Positions 27,521 to 36,020 of a DNA stretch of 64,000 bases are shown here, in pieces. A program made the position numbers and the translations under genes. The first letter of the stretch is position 1; every line of letters begins with the position of its first letter. The stretch spans positions 248,001 through 312,000 of the forward strand of contig NZ_MYFN02000001.1 in the NCBI RefSeq assembly GCF_004514425.2, written 5' to 3'. The DNA is from Shinella sumterensis (GTDB lineage Bacteria; Pseudomonadota; Alphaproteobacteria; Rhizobiales; Rhizobiaceae). The notes under the pieces are model-generated. The model saw nothing but the letters and a program-made list of their open reading frames with translations. It had not been told where the DNA came from and searched no databases.

Positions 27521-29260
27521 ATGACCAAAGACGACATATCCGGCCTTCAGGATCCGCGCCTTGCACCGGGAGCGGACCTTCTGGCCCAAGGGCGGGCGAT
27601 GGCGCGGGACTGGCGCCTGGGAACGAGCCGCTTCATGCGCGAAACGGGTGTGGCCTCCGAAGCGGCGTGGAAGCGGCAGGCTGCTGCAAACCGCCGGATC
27701 ATGCAGCACGCCCATATCGGCTTTCGCGATGTCAACCGCACGATCGAGGGCATCCGAGCGGTCCACGGTTCCTGCGCGGATGCCGGCGTGACGGTCGATC
27801 GTTTCGGCATCACGCTCGACTGGTCGATGGGGTATCCTGAGGCCTGGCGGGCGAGGGCTTCGCGCGGCACCGGCATCGTCCTGACGGGCCCGGACGATTT
27901 CGCTCGCATCATCGAGGCGGCGCCGGCGGCCGCCCACTTCGGCGATTTCATGCTTGGCCTTCCCGGCGCACTGGAAAACACACGCGCCGCCATCGCAGCC
28001 GGCGCCACGGCTGTCGGTAATCTCGGCCAATATTTCACCTTCCGTCTGCCCTATTGGGACGACGACGTTGCCACCACCGAGGCGACGGTTACGGCGCTCG
28101 GGCTGATTGCCGCGCAGGATGCCGAAATTCTCGTGCATTCCAATCTCGATGACGGGTTTGCGGGGCTCTTCATCGATATGGCATGTGCACTGGGCATGGT
28201 GCTCATCGAAAAGCATATCGTGGAAGATCTCATCGGTGCACGTCTGGCCCATTGTTATGGTCACCACTTCAGCGACCCGCTGTCGCGTACGGCCTTCCAT
28301 GCCGCGCTGGTTCAAGTCAGCGATACGCCGGGGACGATGATCTTCGGCAACACCGTTGCCTATCAGTCGACCCCTGCAGGCAATTATGCGAGCCTCGCGA
28401 GCTATCTGCTGGCGGACATTCTGGCGCTCGGACGATGGCCGACCGGGCATGCGATCAATCCGGTTCCGGTGACGGAAAACCAACGCATCCCCGATATCGA
28501 GGAAATTATCGACGCGCAGACCTTTGCGTACCGGCTGACCCTGCAGGCGCCGTTCTACGATCCGGTCTTCGACTGGGGGCAGGTGGAGAAGATGGCGGCT
28601 GTGCTTGTCGAGGGCGGGCGTCGTTTTGCCAAGTCCAGTCTGGAGGGGCTTGCCGCGCGCGGCGTGGCCGTCGACGATCCGGCCGCCCTCCTGCTGGCGA
28701 TCCGCCGCATGGGGCCGAAGCGTATGGAAGCCCTCTTCGGTCCGGGTGCTCCAGGCGCGCGGGCGCGCACGCCTCTCATTCACGCCGAGTGGGCGCGCGA
28801 ACTCAACCACAAGGCCGAAGAATGGGTCGCCGCGCGCAGCAAGGACATTGGTGCAACATCCGTTTCCGTCTGCATCGGCACCACCGATGTCCATGAGCAC
28901 GGCAAGTATCTCGTCGAAAAGGCCTTCGAAGGACTGGGCGTCGAAACCATCGATGCAGGTGTCGCGGTCGATCCCGAGGCACTGGTGGCGCGCGCCATCG
29001 AAGCCGGAGCCGACATGGTCGCGGTCAGCACCTATAACGGTGTCGCGTTGTCCTATGCAAAGGCGGTAAAGGCGGCAATGAAAGCGCGGGGCGTCGACCT
29101 CCCGGTTCTTGTTGGCGGCAGATTGAATGAGGTGCCGAAGGACACGAACTCCGGCCTTCCGGTTGACGTCTCCAGCGACATCGCCGCCATCGGCTGCATT
29201 CCCTGTCACGATCTGGATGGAATGCTGGTCGCGCTCAGGGCCCATTCGCAGACTTCTTAG
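27521..29260 (+). CDS. Cobalamin-dependent mutase-like protein (catalytic TIM-barrel-like domain fused to a B12-binding domain)
   Basis: A 579-residue single-chain protein. The C-terminal domain (about 445-579) has the classic B12-binding signature: DVHEHG at 456-461 (DxHxxG with H458 as the expected lower cobalt ligand), SVSTYNG-type spacing (AVSTYNG) and VLVGG. The N-terminal 430 residues look like the catalytic barrel of a glutamate-mutase-type enzyme (AGATAVGNLGQYFTF resembles its GYGQVGN segment), but similarity is distant. Adenosylcobalamin-driven carbon skeleton rearrangement is expected. In glutamate mutase the two parts are separate subunits. The substrate is unknown. No B12 riboswitch was recognised upstream. 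Confidence 0.75.
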   Translation: MTKDDISGLQDPRLAPGADLLAQGRAMARDWRLGTSRFMRETGVASEAAWKRQAAANRRIMQHAHIGFRDVNRTIEGIRAVHGSCADAGVTVDRFGITLDWSMGYPEAWRARASRGTGIVLTGPDDFARIIEAAPAAAHFGDFMLGLPGALENTRAAIAAGATAVGNLGQYFTFRLPYWDDDVATTEATVTALGLIAAQDAEILVHSNLDDGFAGLFIDMACALGMVLIEKHIVEDLIGARLAHCYGHHFSDPLSRTAFHAALVQVSDTPGTMIFGNTVAYQSTPAGNYASLASYLLADILALGRWPTGHAINPVPVTENQRIPDIEEIIDAQTFAYRLTLQAPFYDPVFDWGQVEKMAAVLVEGGRRFAKSSLEGLAARGVAVDDPAALLLAIRRMGPKRMEALFGPGAPGARARTPLIHAEWARELNHKAEEWVAARSKDIGATSVSVCIGTTDVHEHGKYLVEKAFEGLGVETIDAGVAVDPEALVARAIEAGADMVAVSTYNGVALSYAKAVKAAMKARGVDLPVLVGGRLNEVPKDTNSGLPVDVSSDIAAIGCIPCHDLDGMLVALRAHSQTS

Positions 29261-29291
29261 ACGAAATCCGGGATTGCCAATCCCTGCGCTT

Positions 29292-29312
29292 AAAAGTGTC
29301 TACACATTTGTA
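29292..29312. promoter_or_regulatory. Candidate GntR operator B (AAAAGTGTCTACACATTTGTA)
   Basis: Core GTGTCTACAC (29296-29305) in the 107-base gap between the mutase and the DUF3830-like gene, 63 bases before the latter start. It matches site A read on the other strand and site C over most of its length. It suggests that the DUF3830-like gene has its own regulated promoter. Confidence 0.7.
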
Positions 29313-29367
29313 TTGAGTTGGGATACGAGTGACGGACATATCGCACTTGCGGAACAAAGGAACGGAA

Positions 29368-30222
29368 ATGTACCTCACATTCACGGCTGAAGGTCGGAGC
29401 TGGCCAATTCGCCTCAGCGGAAATGCGACCCGCACGCGCGCCGCACTGCTTGCGAGCCTGCCGCTACGCCTTCAGCTTCATACGCCGAAGATTGCCGGCA
29501 GCCACATTTACTGGCATGCGCCCTTCGTCGAGGATGTAGAAGGGGCCACCCACGTGCTCGATGCGCAGGCCGGCGCCTTTATCTACTGGCCGGTCCGCCA
29601 GTTCCTGGAAATCACCTTCGCCCCTCTGCAAGCGGAGAATGCGCAGATCACCGTGCTCGGGCAGCTCGATGCACCGGTGGACGGCATCGCGGAGCTTGCC
29701 ACGACCCTGAAGAACGAGCAGGGCCATCGGATCATCGAGGGAACCCTCGCCTTGGCCGACGGGGAGGCGACCGGAGCGATAGCTTTGCCGCAGTTGCCGG
29801 GCGATCTCGTGTCGCGCCGCAAGGCGTTGTGGCATGCCATGCCCGAAGATATCGCGCGCCTCACGGTATCCCGTGCGATCATGCACCCTGCCGGCCCGGT
29901 CTTTGCGGCGGAAGCCGAGGCCCGTGTCCTGCATGAACTGCTCTGGTGGATTCGAGCCGGCCAGCCTCGGTATGATGACGCCGTGCTGCGGCAGACCATG
30001 GCGATCACGCTCGACAAGACGGCGACGCGCTTGCGCGACTTCTGTCACATGGACGAGACGCCGGCCCTGCTTTTCGCCCTGCGTGACGCGACGCAGACGG
30101 ATGTGCCGCTGGCGACCCTGGTTGACGAGGCAATCCTTGTCGCAGGCCGCATCGGCGCCTGGCTCGACCTGCTGATCCCGTGGAACGACCTCAACGAGGC
30201 CTTCCGCGCCGCTCTCGATTGA
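29368..30222 (+). CDS. DUF3830-like (cyclophilin-fold) protein with an extra C-terminal domain
   Basis: A 284-residue cytoplasmic protein. Residues 1-125 resemble the DUF3830 cyclophilin-like family: a TRAALLASLPLRLQLHTPKI helix-strand unit, then HIYWHAPF and AGAFIYWPVRQFLEITF. DUF3830 proteins are usually about 140 residues; here about 150 further residues follow, predicted mostly helical (VLHELLWWIRAG, IGAWLDLLIPWNDLNEAF), which I do not recognise. ATG 29368 has AAAGGAACGG upstream. It probably belongs to the mutase pathway by position and shared operator. Its function is unknown. Confidence 0.6.
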   Translation: MYLTFTAEGRSWPIRLSGNATRTRAALLASLPLRLQLHTPKIAGSHIYWHAPFVEDVEGATHVLDAQAGAFIYWPVRQFLEITFAPLQAENAQITVLGQLDAPVDGIAELATTLKNEQGHRIIEGTLALADGEATGAIALPQLPGDLVSRRKALWHAMPEDIARLTVSRAIMHPAGPVFAAEAEARVLHELLWWIRAGQPRYDDAVLRQTMAITLDKTATRLRDFCHMDETPALLFALRDATQTDVPLATLVDEAILVAGRIGAWLDLLIPWNDLNEAFRAALD

Positions 30223-30238
30223 GGGTTATCTTCCACCA

Positions 30239-30997
30239 TCAGGCCGGCACGCGGCCGGACAGCCGCTGAAGAACGGCGTCGCAGGCCGCCTGCCACGCCT
30301 GCGGCTGGCCTTCCCTTGCCAGGACACCAAGACCCAGCTCGGTGATGCCGCCGGGCGTCACCAGTTCCCCGATCAACGTTTCCATGGGCTTGTCGGTCTC
30401 CGCGATCAGCCGGCCGGCCGCGACGAAGGTCAGGGCGGCCAGTTTGCGCATGGCCATTGCATCGCCACCCCGCGCGGTCGCCCAGTTGGCTGATTGCCGG
30501 ATGAGATCCTGCGCCCAGCCATAGACCGCGGCGTTGACGGTGGCCACTTCGAACTCCTCTTCACTTCCGAGCGGGATGACCGGTCCGAGCTTCTCCAACA
30601 CCGCGATAGCCGGTCCGGTTGCGGGGAAGCACACGGTCGGGCTTGCATTGATCGCGGCCGATGTCAGCGGCATGGCGCGCATCACGCGGGCGGGACCTGC
30701 TTCAAGACGAGAAATCGTCACGCCGGCGCAAAACGACACGAGCGTCTGGCCGGGGCGCCAGGGCAGGTCGGCAGCCGCGGTGTGCGCATCGACAGGGCGC
30801 ACGGAAAGCAGCACAATGTCCGCGCGATTCACGAGATCGTCGTTATCCGCGGCGAGGGGAATGCCCCAGCGCGCGGAAAGCGCATGTGCCTGCCCGCGTG
30901 GGGACAGGAGAATGTCGGCTGGATCAACACCCGCGCCTACGAGCCCGGATAGGATTGAAGCTGCGAGGTGACCAACGCCAATGATGCCAATAATCAC
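30239..30997 (-). CDS. Pyrroline-5-carboxylate reductase family protein (ProC-like)
   Basis: A 252-residue NAD(P)-dependent dehydrogenase of the P5C-reductase family. A Rossmann motif opens the protein (IIGVGHLAASILSGL), and the C-terminal dimerisation domain contains ETLIGELVTPGGITELGL, equivalent to the family's TSPGGTT segment. I place the start at GTG 30997, preceded by GGAGG at 6 bases; the long upstream frame to 31204 runs over the divergent promoter. It differs clearly from the second ProC at 47997 and probably acts on another cyclic imine in this regulon rather than in proline synthesis (inference). Confidence 0.8.
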   Translation of the reverse strand: MIIGIIGVGHLAASILSGLVGAGVDPADILLSPRGQAHALSARWGIPLAADNDDLVNRADIVLLSVRPVDAHTAAADLPWRPGQTLVSFCAGVTISRLEAGPARVMRAMPLTSAAINASPTVCFPATGPAIAVLEKLGPVIPLGSEEEFEVATVNAAVYGWAQDLIRQSANWATARGGDAMAMRKLAALTFVAAGRLIAETDKPMETLIGELVTPGGITELGLGVLAREGQPQAWQAACDAVLQRLSGRVPA

Positions 30998-31060
30998 CGT
31001 TCGCCTCCAAAGTGATGACGGCGGCTTGCCATCGACGCGAAGTTGAGAAAAAAGATATTG

Positions 31061-31080
31061 TACAAAACTGTAGACACTAT
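31061..31080. promoter_or_regulatory. Candidate GntR operator C (TACAAAACTGTAGACACTAT)
   Basis: Core TGTAGACA (31069-31076) in the 113-base divergent region between the ProC-like gene and gntR, 34-41 bases before the gntR start. Its reverse complement ATAGTGTCTACAGTTTTGTA aligns with site B. The position implies autoregulation of the GntR protein. Confidence 0.7.
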
Positions 31081-31110
31081 CATTGCAGGCGACAAGACGC
31101 AGGAAGTGCC

Positions 31111-31884
31111 ATGACGGAAAGAATCGATATGGAAGCGGCAGACACGGCGATGGTTGAATCCGAGCAGGACAGCCGTCGATCGGCCGACAGCAGCGAACGC
31201 GCATACAACACGATCCGCCAGCTTCTCGTCGAATTCAAGCTCAAGCCCGATGCGCGGTTGAACGAGGTGCAGCTTTCGCGCAGTCTTGGCGTCTCCCGCA
31301 CGCCTATCCGCGAAGCGCTCAACCGGCTTGCCTCGGAAGGTTTCGTGTCGCTCACGCCGAACCGCGGGTTCTTCGTGCGCAGCCTGTCGACGGAGGGCCT
31401 GATCGACCTCTACGAGTTGCGCTCCATTATCGAGTGCGCGGCGTTCCGCCTGATGTGCGAGCGGGCCGTTGATGCGGATATCGGGCGTTTGACGGCCTAC
31501 TGGGCCAGCATCGTGGATGGCTATCAGGACAATCCACCGGATGAAATTCTGGCGAAGGACGAGGGTTTTCATCTTCTGATCGCCGAGCTTTCCGGCAATC
31601 CCGAACTGGTGAACCAGCTTGCCGCGATCAATGCGCGGATCCGTTTCATCCGGCGAATCCAGATCGAGCGCACGCATGATCCCCGTCAGGTCTCGTCTCA
31701 TTCCGAGATCGTCGCAGCTGCCGTCCGGCGGGATGCGGAACGTGGAATGAAACTGCTGCGCGACCATATCGAAATGTCCGTTTCAGCAACGCAGGACGCC
31801 CTGAAGGACGCCTTGCTGAAGGTCTACACCGCGCCGGATCCAGCCGCGCCGGCACGGGGGCGCCGTAGGGTAAAAGGCGGTTGA
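31111..31884 (+). CDS. GntR-family regulator, FCD (FadR-type) subgroup
   Basis: A 257-residue regulator. The winged helix-turn-helix spans about residues 30-95 (LNEVQLSRSLGVSRTPIREA is the recognition unit) and a helical FCD ligand-binding domain fills the rest, with likely metal or carboxylate ligand residues in the helix carrying FHLLIAELSGN and the HSEIVAA segment. ATG 31111 follows AGGAA. It is divergent from the ProC-like gene. Four near-identical palindromes in the surrounding promoters, one before its own gene, identify it as the probable local repressor of the whole 25.7-38 kb module. Confidence 0.88.
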   Translation: MTERIDMEAADTAMVESEQDSRRSADSSERAYNTIRQLLVEFKLKPDARLNEVQLSRSLGVSRTPIREALNRLASEGFVSLTPNRGFFVRSLSTEGLIDLYELRSIIECAAFRLMCERAVDADIGRLTAYWASIVDGYQDNPPDEILAKDEGFHLLIAELSGNPELVNQLAAINARIRFIRRIQIERTHDPRQVSSHSEIVAAAVRRDAERGMKLLRDHIEMSVSATQDALKDALLKVYTAPDPAAPARGRRRVKGG

Positions 31885-31903
31885 TGCAAAAATTGAACGC
31901 AAT

Positions 31904-31915
31904 AGTGTCGACACT
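31904..31915. promoter_or_regulatory. Candidate GntR operator D (AGTGTCGACACT)
   Basis: A perfect 12-base palindrome about 100 bases before the start of the LIV-type binding-protein gene and 20 bases after the gntR stop. It differs from sites A-C at one central base (CGA for CTA), which makes it the most symmetric of the four. Confidence 0.7.
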
Positions 31916-32014
31916 TTATTGACGTGGCATTAAATGTCTGCTTCCTTATGTGCATGGCAAGAGACCGTAACGGCCGGCCGACACTCGCGTAGCGTCCATC
32001 ACAGGGGAACTCAC

Positions 32015-33124
32015 ATGAAAATCGCTGCCTCACTTTGCCTCGGCGTCACGCTGCTCGCCACGCCGGGCTTCGCCGAAGAAATCTCCGTTGGTCTCGCTGC
32101 TCCCTTGTCGGGTCCGCAGGCCTATTTCGGCAACACCTGGCACAACGGCTTCAAGCTGTACTGGGACAAGCTGAACGCCGAAGGTGGCGTCAACGGCGTG
32201 ACGATCAAGTACAACCAGCAGGACGACAAGGCCGATCCGCGTGAAGGCACCCTCGTTGCGCAGAAATTCTGCGATGACGACAGCGTCGTCATCGGGCTCG
32301 TGAACTTCAATTCCGGTGTCGCCCAGTCCACGCTTCCGATCTATGAGGATTGCGAACTGCCGACCATGACGTTCGGCTCCAATCCCGATCTGACCGAGCA
32401 GGGCTACAAGTTCATGGTACGCCCGGTCGCAAACGATCTGGCAAATGCACTGCTGCCTGCTGAATACGCTCTGCAGAAGCTCAATGCCAAGACCGCCGTT
32501 ATTGTCAGCGACAAGCAGGTGTTCGGTCAGGGCATTTCCGAAATTTTCGGAAAGAACTTCACGGCCGGCGGCGGTCAGGTGCTCGACACGCTCGCTGTTG
32601 CACCGACTGACGTGGACTTCACGTCCGTGCTCGCACAGATCAAGGCGAAATCGCCTGACGTCATCTATGTCGGCGCGGTCATGCCGCAAATCGCGCTTTT
32701 CGCCAAGCAGATGCATGAGCAGGGTGTAAATGCATCGCTCATGGTGCCCGATGGCGGTTATACCCCCGATTTCATTGCGCAGGCAGGCGAGGCAAACGTT
32801 CAGGGCACGATGGTCGCCATTCAGGTTCCGCCGATGGACGCCTCCCCGGCCATTGCCGAATTCGCCAAGCTCTACAAGGAAAAATATGGCGAGGAGGCCG
32901 GCCCGTACTCGATCTACGGCTATGTCCACGGCCAGATTCTCGAGGCGGTGCTGAAGTCGACCAAGGGTCTGTCGCGTGAGGAAATCAACGATGCGCTGCA
33001 TGCGGTCAAAGTTCAGACCGCCGTGGGTGAACTCGAATTCGACGATATCGGCGAGCTGAAGGTCGCGCCCTCCTACCTCTACAAGGTGGAAGGCAAGGAC
33101 TTCAAACTGGCTGGCTCCAAGTAA
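32015..33124 (+). CDS. LIV-type ABC transporter substrate-binding protein
   Basis: A 369-residue periplasmic binding protein of the LivK/AmiC type. The signal peptide ends in ATPGFA, and the mature protein begins EEISVGLAAPLSGPQAYFGN, the family's usual opening. It feeds the permeases and ATPases encoded downstream. ATG 32015 follows AGGGGAA. A hairpin directly after the stop may explain higher expression than the permeases. The ligand is unlikely to be assignable from sequence; the regulon suggests an amino-acid-like acid or amide. Confidence 0.9.
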   Translation: MKIAASLCLGVTLLATPGFAEEISVGLAAPLSGPQAYFGNTWHNGFKLYWDKLNAEGGVNGVTIKYNQQDDKADPREGTLVAQKFCDDDSVVIGLVNFNSGVAQSTLPIYEDCELPTMTFGSNPDLTEQGYKFMVRPVANDLANALLPAEYALQKLNAKTAVIVSDKQVFGQGISEIFGKNFTAGGGQVLDTLAVAPTDVDFTSVLAQIKAKSPDVIYVGAVMPQIALFAKQMHEQGVNASLMVPDGGYTPDFIAQAGEANVQGTMVAIQVPPMDASPAIAEFAKLYKEKYGEEAGPYSIYGYVHGQILEAVLKSTKGLSREEINDALHAVKVQTAVGELEFDDIGELKVAPSYLYKVEGKDFKLAGSK

Positions 33125-33134
33125 TGGTTTCGGG

Positions 33135-33151
33135 CCGGCCTTCCAGGCCGG
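33135..33151. terminator. Hairpin between the binding protein and LivH-type permease genes
   Basis: A 7-base perfect stem CCGGCCT/AGGCCGG with a TCC loop, 10 bases after the stop. There is no T run, so it is more likely an attenuator or mRNA-stabilising hairpin within the operon than a full terminator. Confidence 0.5.
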
Positions 33152-33247
33152 TCCGTCCTTCGCCGTACGGCCGGTGATCTCGTGCCGCCGCCGCGCACCT
33201 ATTCCCGTTCGCCGCCATTGCCGCGAACTCTTCCGGGCAGGATATCC

Positions 33248-34198
33248 ATGCTGGGAACCTTCATTCAACAGACGGTCAACGCTCTGACCATCGGCTCCAT
33301 CTACGCACTCATCGCGCTCGGCTACACGATGGTCTATGGCGTGCTGCGGATGATCAATTTCGCGCATGGCGAGATGTTCATGCTCGGTGCTTATGCAGCC
33401 TTTCTCGTGCTGACGGTGTTCGTCGGCGACATCGGAGCGGTTGGCGCCTTCGGCCTCACACTGGCATTCTTCGGCGCCGTGATAGCCGTCGGCTTTTTCG
33501 GTGTGGGCATCGAGCGGTTGGCTTACAAGCCATTGCGCAATTCCACGCGCCTTGCGCCGATGCTGTCGTCCCTCGGCGTCTCGCTGACGCTTGTCACCGG
33601 CGTTCAGATCCTGGCCGGCCCGCAACCCGTGGCGTTTCCGAGCTTCTTCCCGGCGACACGCTACGACTTCATGGGCGGCACGGTCACGTCGGTCCAGATC
33701 GGCATTCTCGTCGCCGCTTTCGTGCTGATGTTTGCGCTCTATACGCTGGTGAACCGCAGCCGCATGGGCATCATCGTGCGCGCCGTTTCCGAGAGCCGTC
33801 CGACGGCGCAGCTGCTCGGCATCAATGTCAACCTGGCGATCTCGGCAGTGTTCTTCTCCGGTCCACTGCTCGGTGCCGCCGGGGGCATTCTCTATGCCAG
33901 CTACTACGGTATCATGTCGCCGACCATGGGCGCCGTGATCGGCTTGAAGGCTTTCACGGCGGCCATTCTCGGCGGCATCGGCTCCATCCCCGGTGCGATG
34001 CTGGGCGCTTATATCCTCGCTTTCGTCGAAGTCGGCGGGACTGCGCTCCTGCCGCTCATCACGAATGGTGTGCTCGGTACGGAGTATCGCGATGTGTTGT
34101 CCTTCGCCATTCTCATTCTCGTGCTTCTCGTGAAGCCCGCCGGCATTCTCGGTGAGCCCGTTTCCGAGGAAAGCATGGTCTACAAGAGGGAGTTCTGA
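33248..34198 (+). CDS. livH: LIV-type ABC transporter permease (LivH-like)
   Basis: A 316-residue inner-membrane permease with about eight hydrophobic segments, opening with the LivH pattern TVNALTIGSIYALIALGYTM and INFAHGEMFMLGAY. The cytoplasmic loop with ILGGIGSIPGAMLGAYILAF is conserved in the family. ATG 33248 follows AGGATA. Its stop overlaps the start of livM (TGATG), so translation is coupled. Confidence 0.9.
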   Translation: MLGTFIQQTVNALTIGSIYALIALGYTMVYGVLRMINFAHGEMFMLGAYAAFLVLTVFVGDIGAVGAFGLTLAFFGAVIAVGFFGVGIERLAYKPLRNSTRLAPMLSSLGVSLTLVTGVQILAGPQPVAFPSFFPATRYDFMGGTVTSVQIGILVAAFVLMFALYTLVNRSRMGIIVRAVSESRPTAQLLGINVNLAISAVFFSGPLLGAAGGILYASYYGIMSPTMGAVIGLKAFTAAILGGIGSIPGAMLGAYILAFVEVGGTALLPLITNGVLGTEYRDVLSFAILILVLLVKPAGILGEPVSEESMVYKREF

Positions 34199-35193
34199 TG
34201 TCCAACACCAGCACTTCTCCATCCGTAAAGCCCCAGGCCTCGCGTCTCGTGGCCGTTCTGGTGCTTGCCGCTATCGTTGCGCTGGCGGCCGCAACGCCGT
34301 TCCTGCCAAACTACCATATCCGTGTCGTCAACAGCCTGCTCATCTACATCCTGCTGGGCATAGGCCTCAACATCGTCATCGGCTATACGGGGCTTCTCGA
34401 TCTCGGCTTCGTGGCCTTTTATGCGGTCGGCGCTTACACCTACGCGCTGCTGGCAAGCCCGCAACTCGATCTGCACCTGCCGTTCCTTCTCATTGTCGGC
34501 ATCGCGGCCGTGCTGGGTATGATCACGGGCATCCTTCTCGGCATCCCTGTCCTGAAGCTGAGGGGCGATTACCTCGCCATCGTCACACTCGGCTTCGGTG
34601 AAATCATCCGTATCGTCATCAACAATGTCGACTGGCTGACGGGTGGGCCGAAGGGCATCGCGCGGCTCGACAAGGCATCCATTCTCGGCGTCGAAATTGC
34701 GCGGCCGGTGGAAATCTATTGGCTGCTCCTCGTCACCGTGTTTTTGGTCGGCCTTTTCGTCTGGCGCCTCGAACGCTCGATCCTGGGTAAGGCCTGGGCA
34801 GCAATCCGCGAGGACCAGGATGCCGCACGCGGCATCGGCATCAATACCACCAATGCCAAGCTTGCGGCTTTCGCGACATCCGCCACGATCGGCGCGATTG
34901 CCGGAACGATCTTTGCGGCCTCGCAGCGTTTCGTCAGCCCGGAAAGCTTCACCCTGCAGGAATCGGTTTTGATCGTTCTGATGATCGTCATCGGCGGTAT
35001 CGGCAACATCCTCGGCATCGTCGCAGGAGCGGCCATTCTCATCCTCTTGCCGGAGGTGCTGCGCGAATTCGCCGAGTGGCGCATTCTCTTCCTCGGTATC
35101 CTGATGGTCGTGCTGATCATCGTGCGCCCGGCAGGCATCGTGCCGCGAACCTTCGGCCCGGAAAAACTCATTCGGGGGCTTTTCGGCAAATGA
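34198..35193 (+). CDS. livM: LIV-type ABC transporter permease (LivM-like)
   Basis: A 331-residue inner-membrane permease. Family segments are NIVIGYTGLLDLGFVAFYAVGAY and LRGDYLAIVTLGFGEIIRI, shown here in part: GYTGLLDLGFVAFY. It pairs with LivH to form the translocation channel. It overlaps livH by one base and livG by four (ATGA), which indicates a tightly coupled operon. Confidence 0.9.
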   Translation: MSNTSTSPSVKPQASRLVAVLVLAAIVALAAATPFLPNYHIRVVNSLLIYILLGIGLNIVIGYTGLLDLGFVAFYAVGAYTYALLASPQLDLHLPFLLIVGIAAVLGMITGILLGIPVLKLRGDYLAIVTLGFGEIIRIVINNVDWLTGGPKGIARLDKASILGVEIARPVEIYWLLLVTVFLVGLFVWRLERSILGKAWAAIREDQDAARGIGINTTNAKLAAFATSATIGAIAGTIFAASQRFVSPESFTLQESVLIVLMIVIGGIGNILGIVAGAAILILLPEVLREFAEWRILFLGILMVVLIIVRPAGIVPRTFGPEKLIRGLFGK

Positions 35194-36020
35194 CGCTCGT
35201 CTTCAACAACCTGCGCAAGCAATATGGCGCCAATGTCGCGATCAACGATGTCTCGACGGACTTCGCGCCCGGCCTCATCTATGGCGTGATCGGCCCGAAC
35301 GGTGCCGGCAAGTCGACGCTCATCAACATGACGGCCGGTTCCTACACCGTTTCGGCCGGCTCCATCTCGCTGGACGGACGTCGCCTCGATGGGATGAAGA
35401 AACACCAGATCGCCAATTCCGGCATCGCGCGGACCTATCAGAATATCCGGCTTTTCGACCAGATGACGGTGCTTGAAAACCTGGAAGTCTGCGCCTACCC
35501 GGCCGAGGTGCGCAATGTCTGGCGGGAGGTGCTCTGGCCGCCCTATGGCCGGGCGAGAGCGGCGGCGCGCCGCGAAAGCGCGATGGAGATCCTGCGCTTC
35601 TTCGGGCTCGAGGGTCATGCGGATGCAGAAGCCGGCAGCCTCCCCTATGGCCGCCAGCGCATGCTGGAAATCGCCCGCGCGCTGGCGATGAACCCGCGGG
35701 TTCTGCTGCTCGACGAACCCGCCGCAGGCCTCAACCATCATGAAACGGCTGAACTGACGGCGAAGCTTGCCGAGCTGCGCTCGCCCGAACGGATCATGCT
35801 GGTCGTCGAGCACGACATGGACCTGGTGATGACGCTCTGCGACCGCATCGTCGTCATGCACCACGGCAAACTGCTCTTCCAAGGCACGCCCGCCGAAGTT
35901 CAGGCGAGCAGCGACGTTCAACTTGCCTATCTGGGGACCGACAATGACATCGATGACATCAGAGCCGCTGCTCAGGATCGCCGGGCTCAGCTCGGGATAC
36001 GGGCGCGTCGGCGTTCTTGA
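35190..36020 (+). CDS. livG: LIV-type ABC transporter ATP-binding protein (LivG-like)
   Basis: A 276-residue ABC ATPase. Walker A is GPNGAGKST, Walker B VLLLDEPAAGLN, and the signature region is LPYGRQRMLEIARAL, with the LPYG variant typical of LivG. The start uses the ATGA overlap with livM at 35190. The C-terminus extends about 25 residues past the usual LivG end (after VQLAYLGTD) and overlaps the livF start by 77 bases, so the tail may be a stop-codon drift. Confidence 0.9.
   Translation: MTLVFNNLRKQYGANVAINDVSTDFAPGLIYGVIGPNGAGKSTLINMTAGSYTVSAGSISLDGRRLDGMKKHQIANSGIARTYQNIRLFDQMTVLENLEVCAYPAEVRNVWREVLWPPYGRARAAARRESAMEILRFFGLEGHADAEAGSLPYGRQRMLEIARALAMNPRVLLLDEPAAGLNHHETAELTAKLAELRSPERIMLVVEHDMDLVMTLCDRIVVMHHGKLLFQGTPAEVQASSDVQLAYLGTDNDIDDIRAAAQDRRAQLGIRARRRS

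Noticed and set aside
32030-34222. Minus-strand open frame of 730 codons
   Set aside because: Antisense to the LIV binding protein and LivH permease genes; low-complexity charged translation and no recognisable domain.
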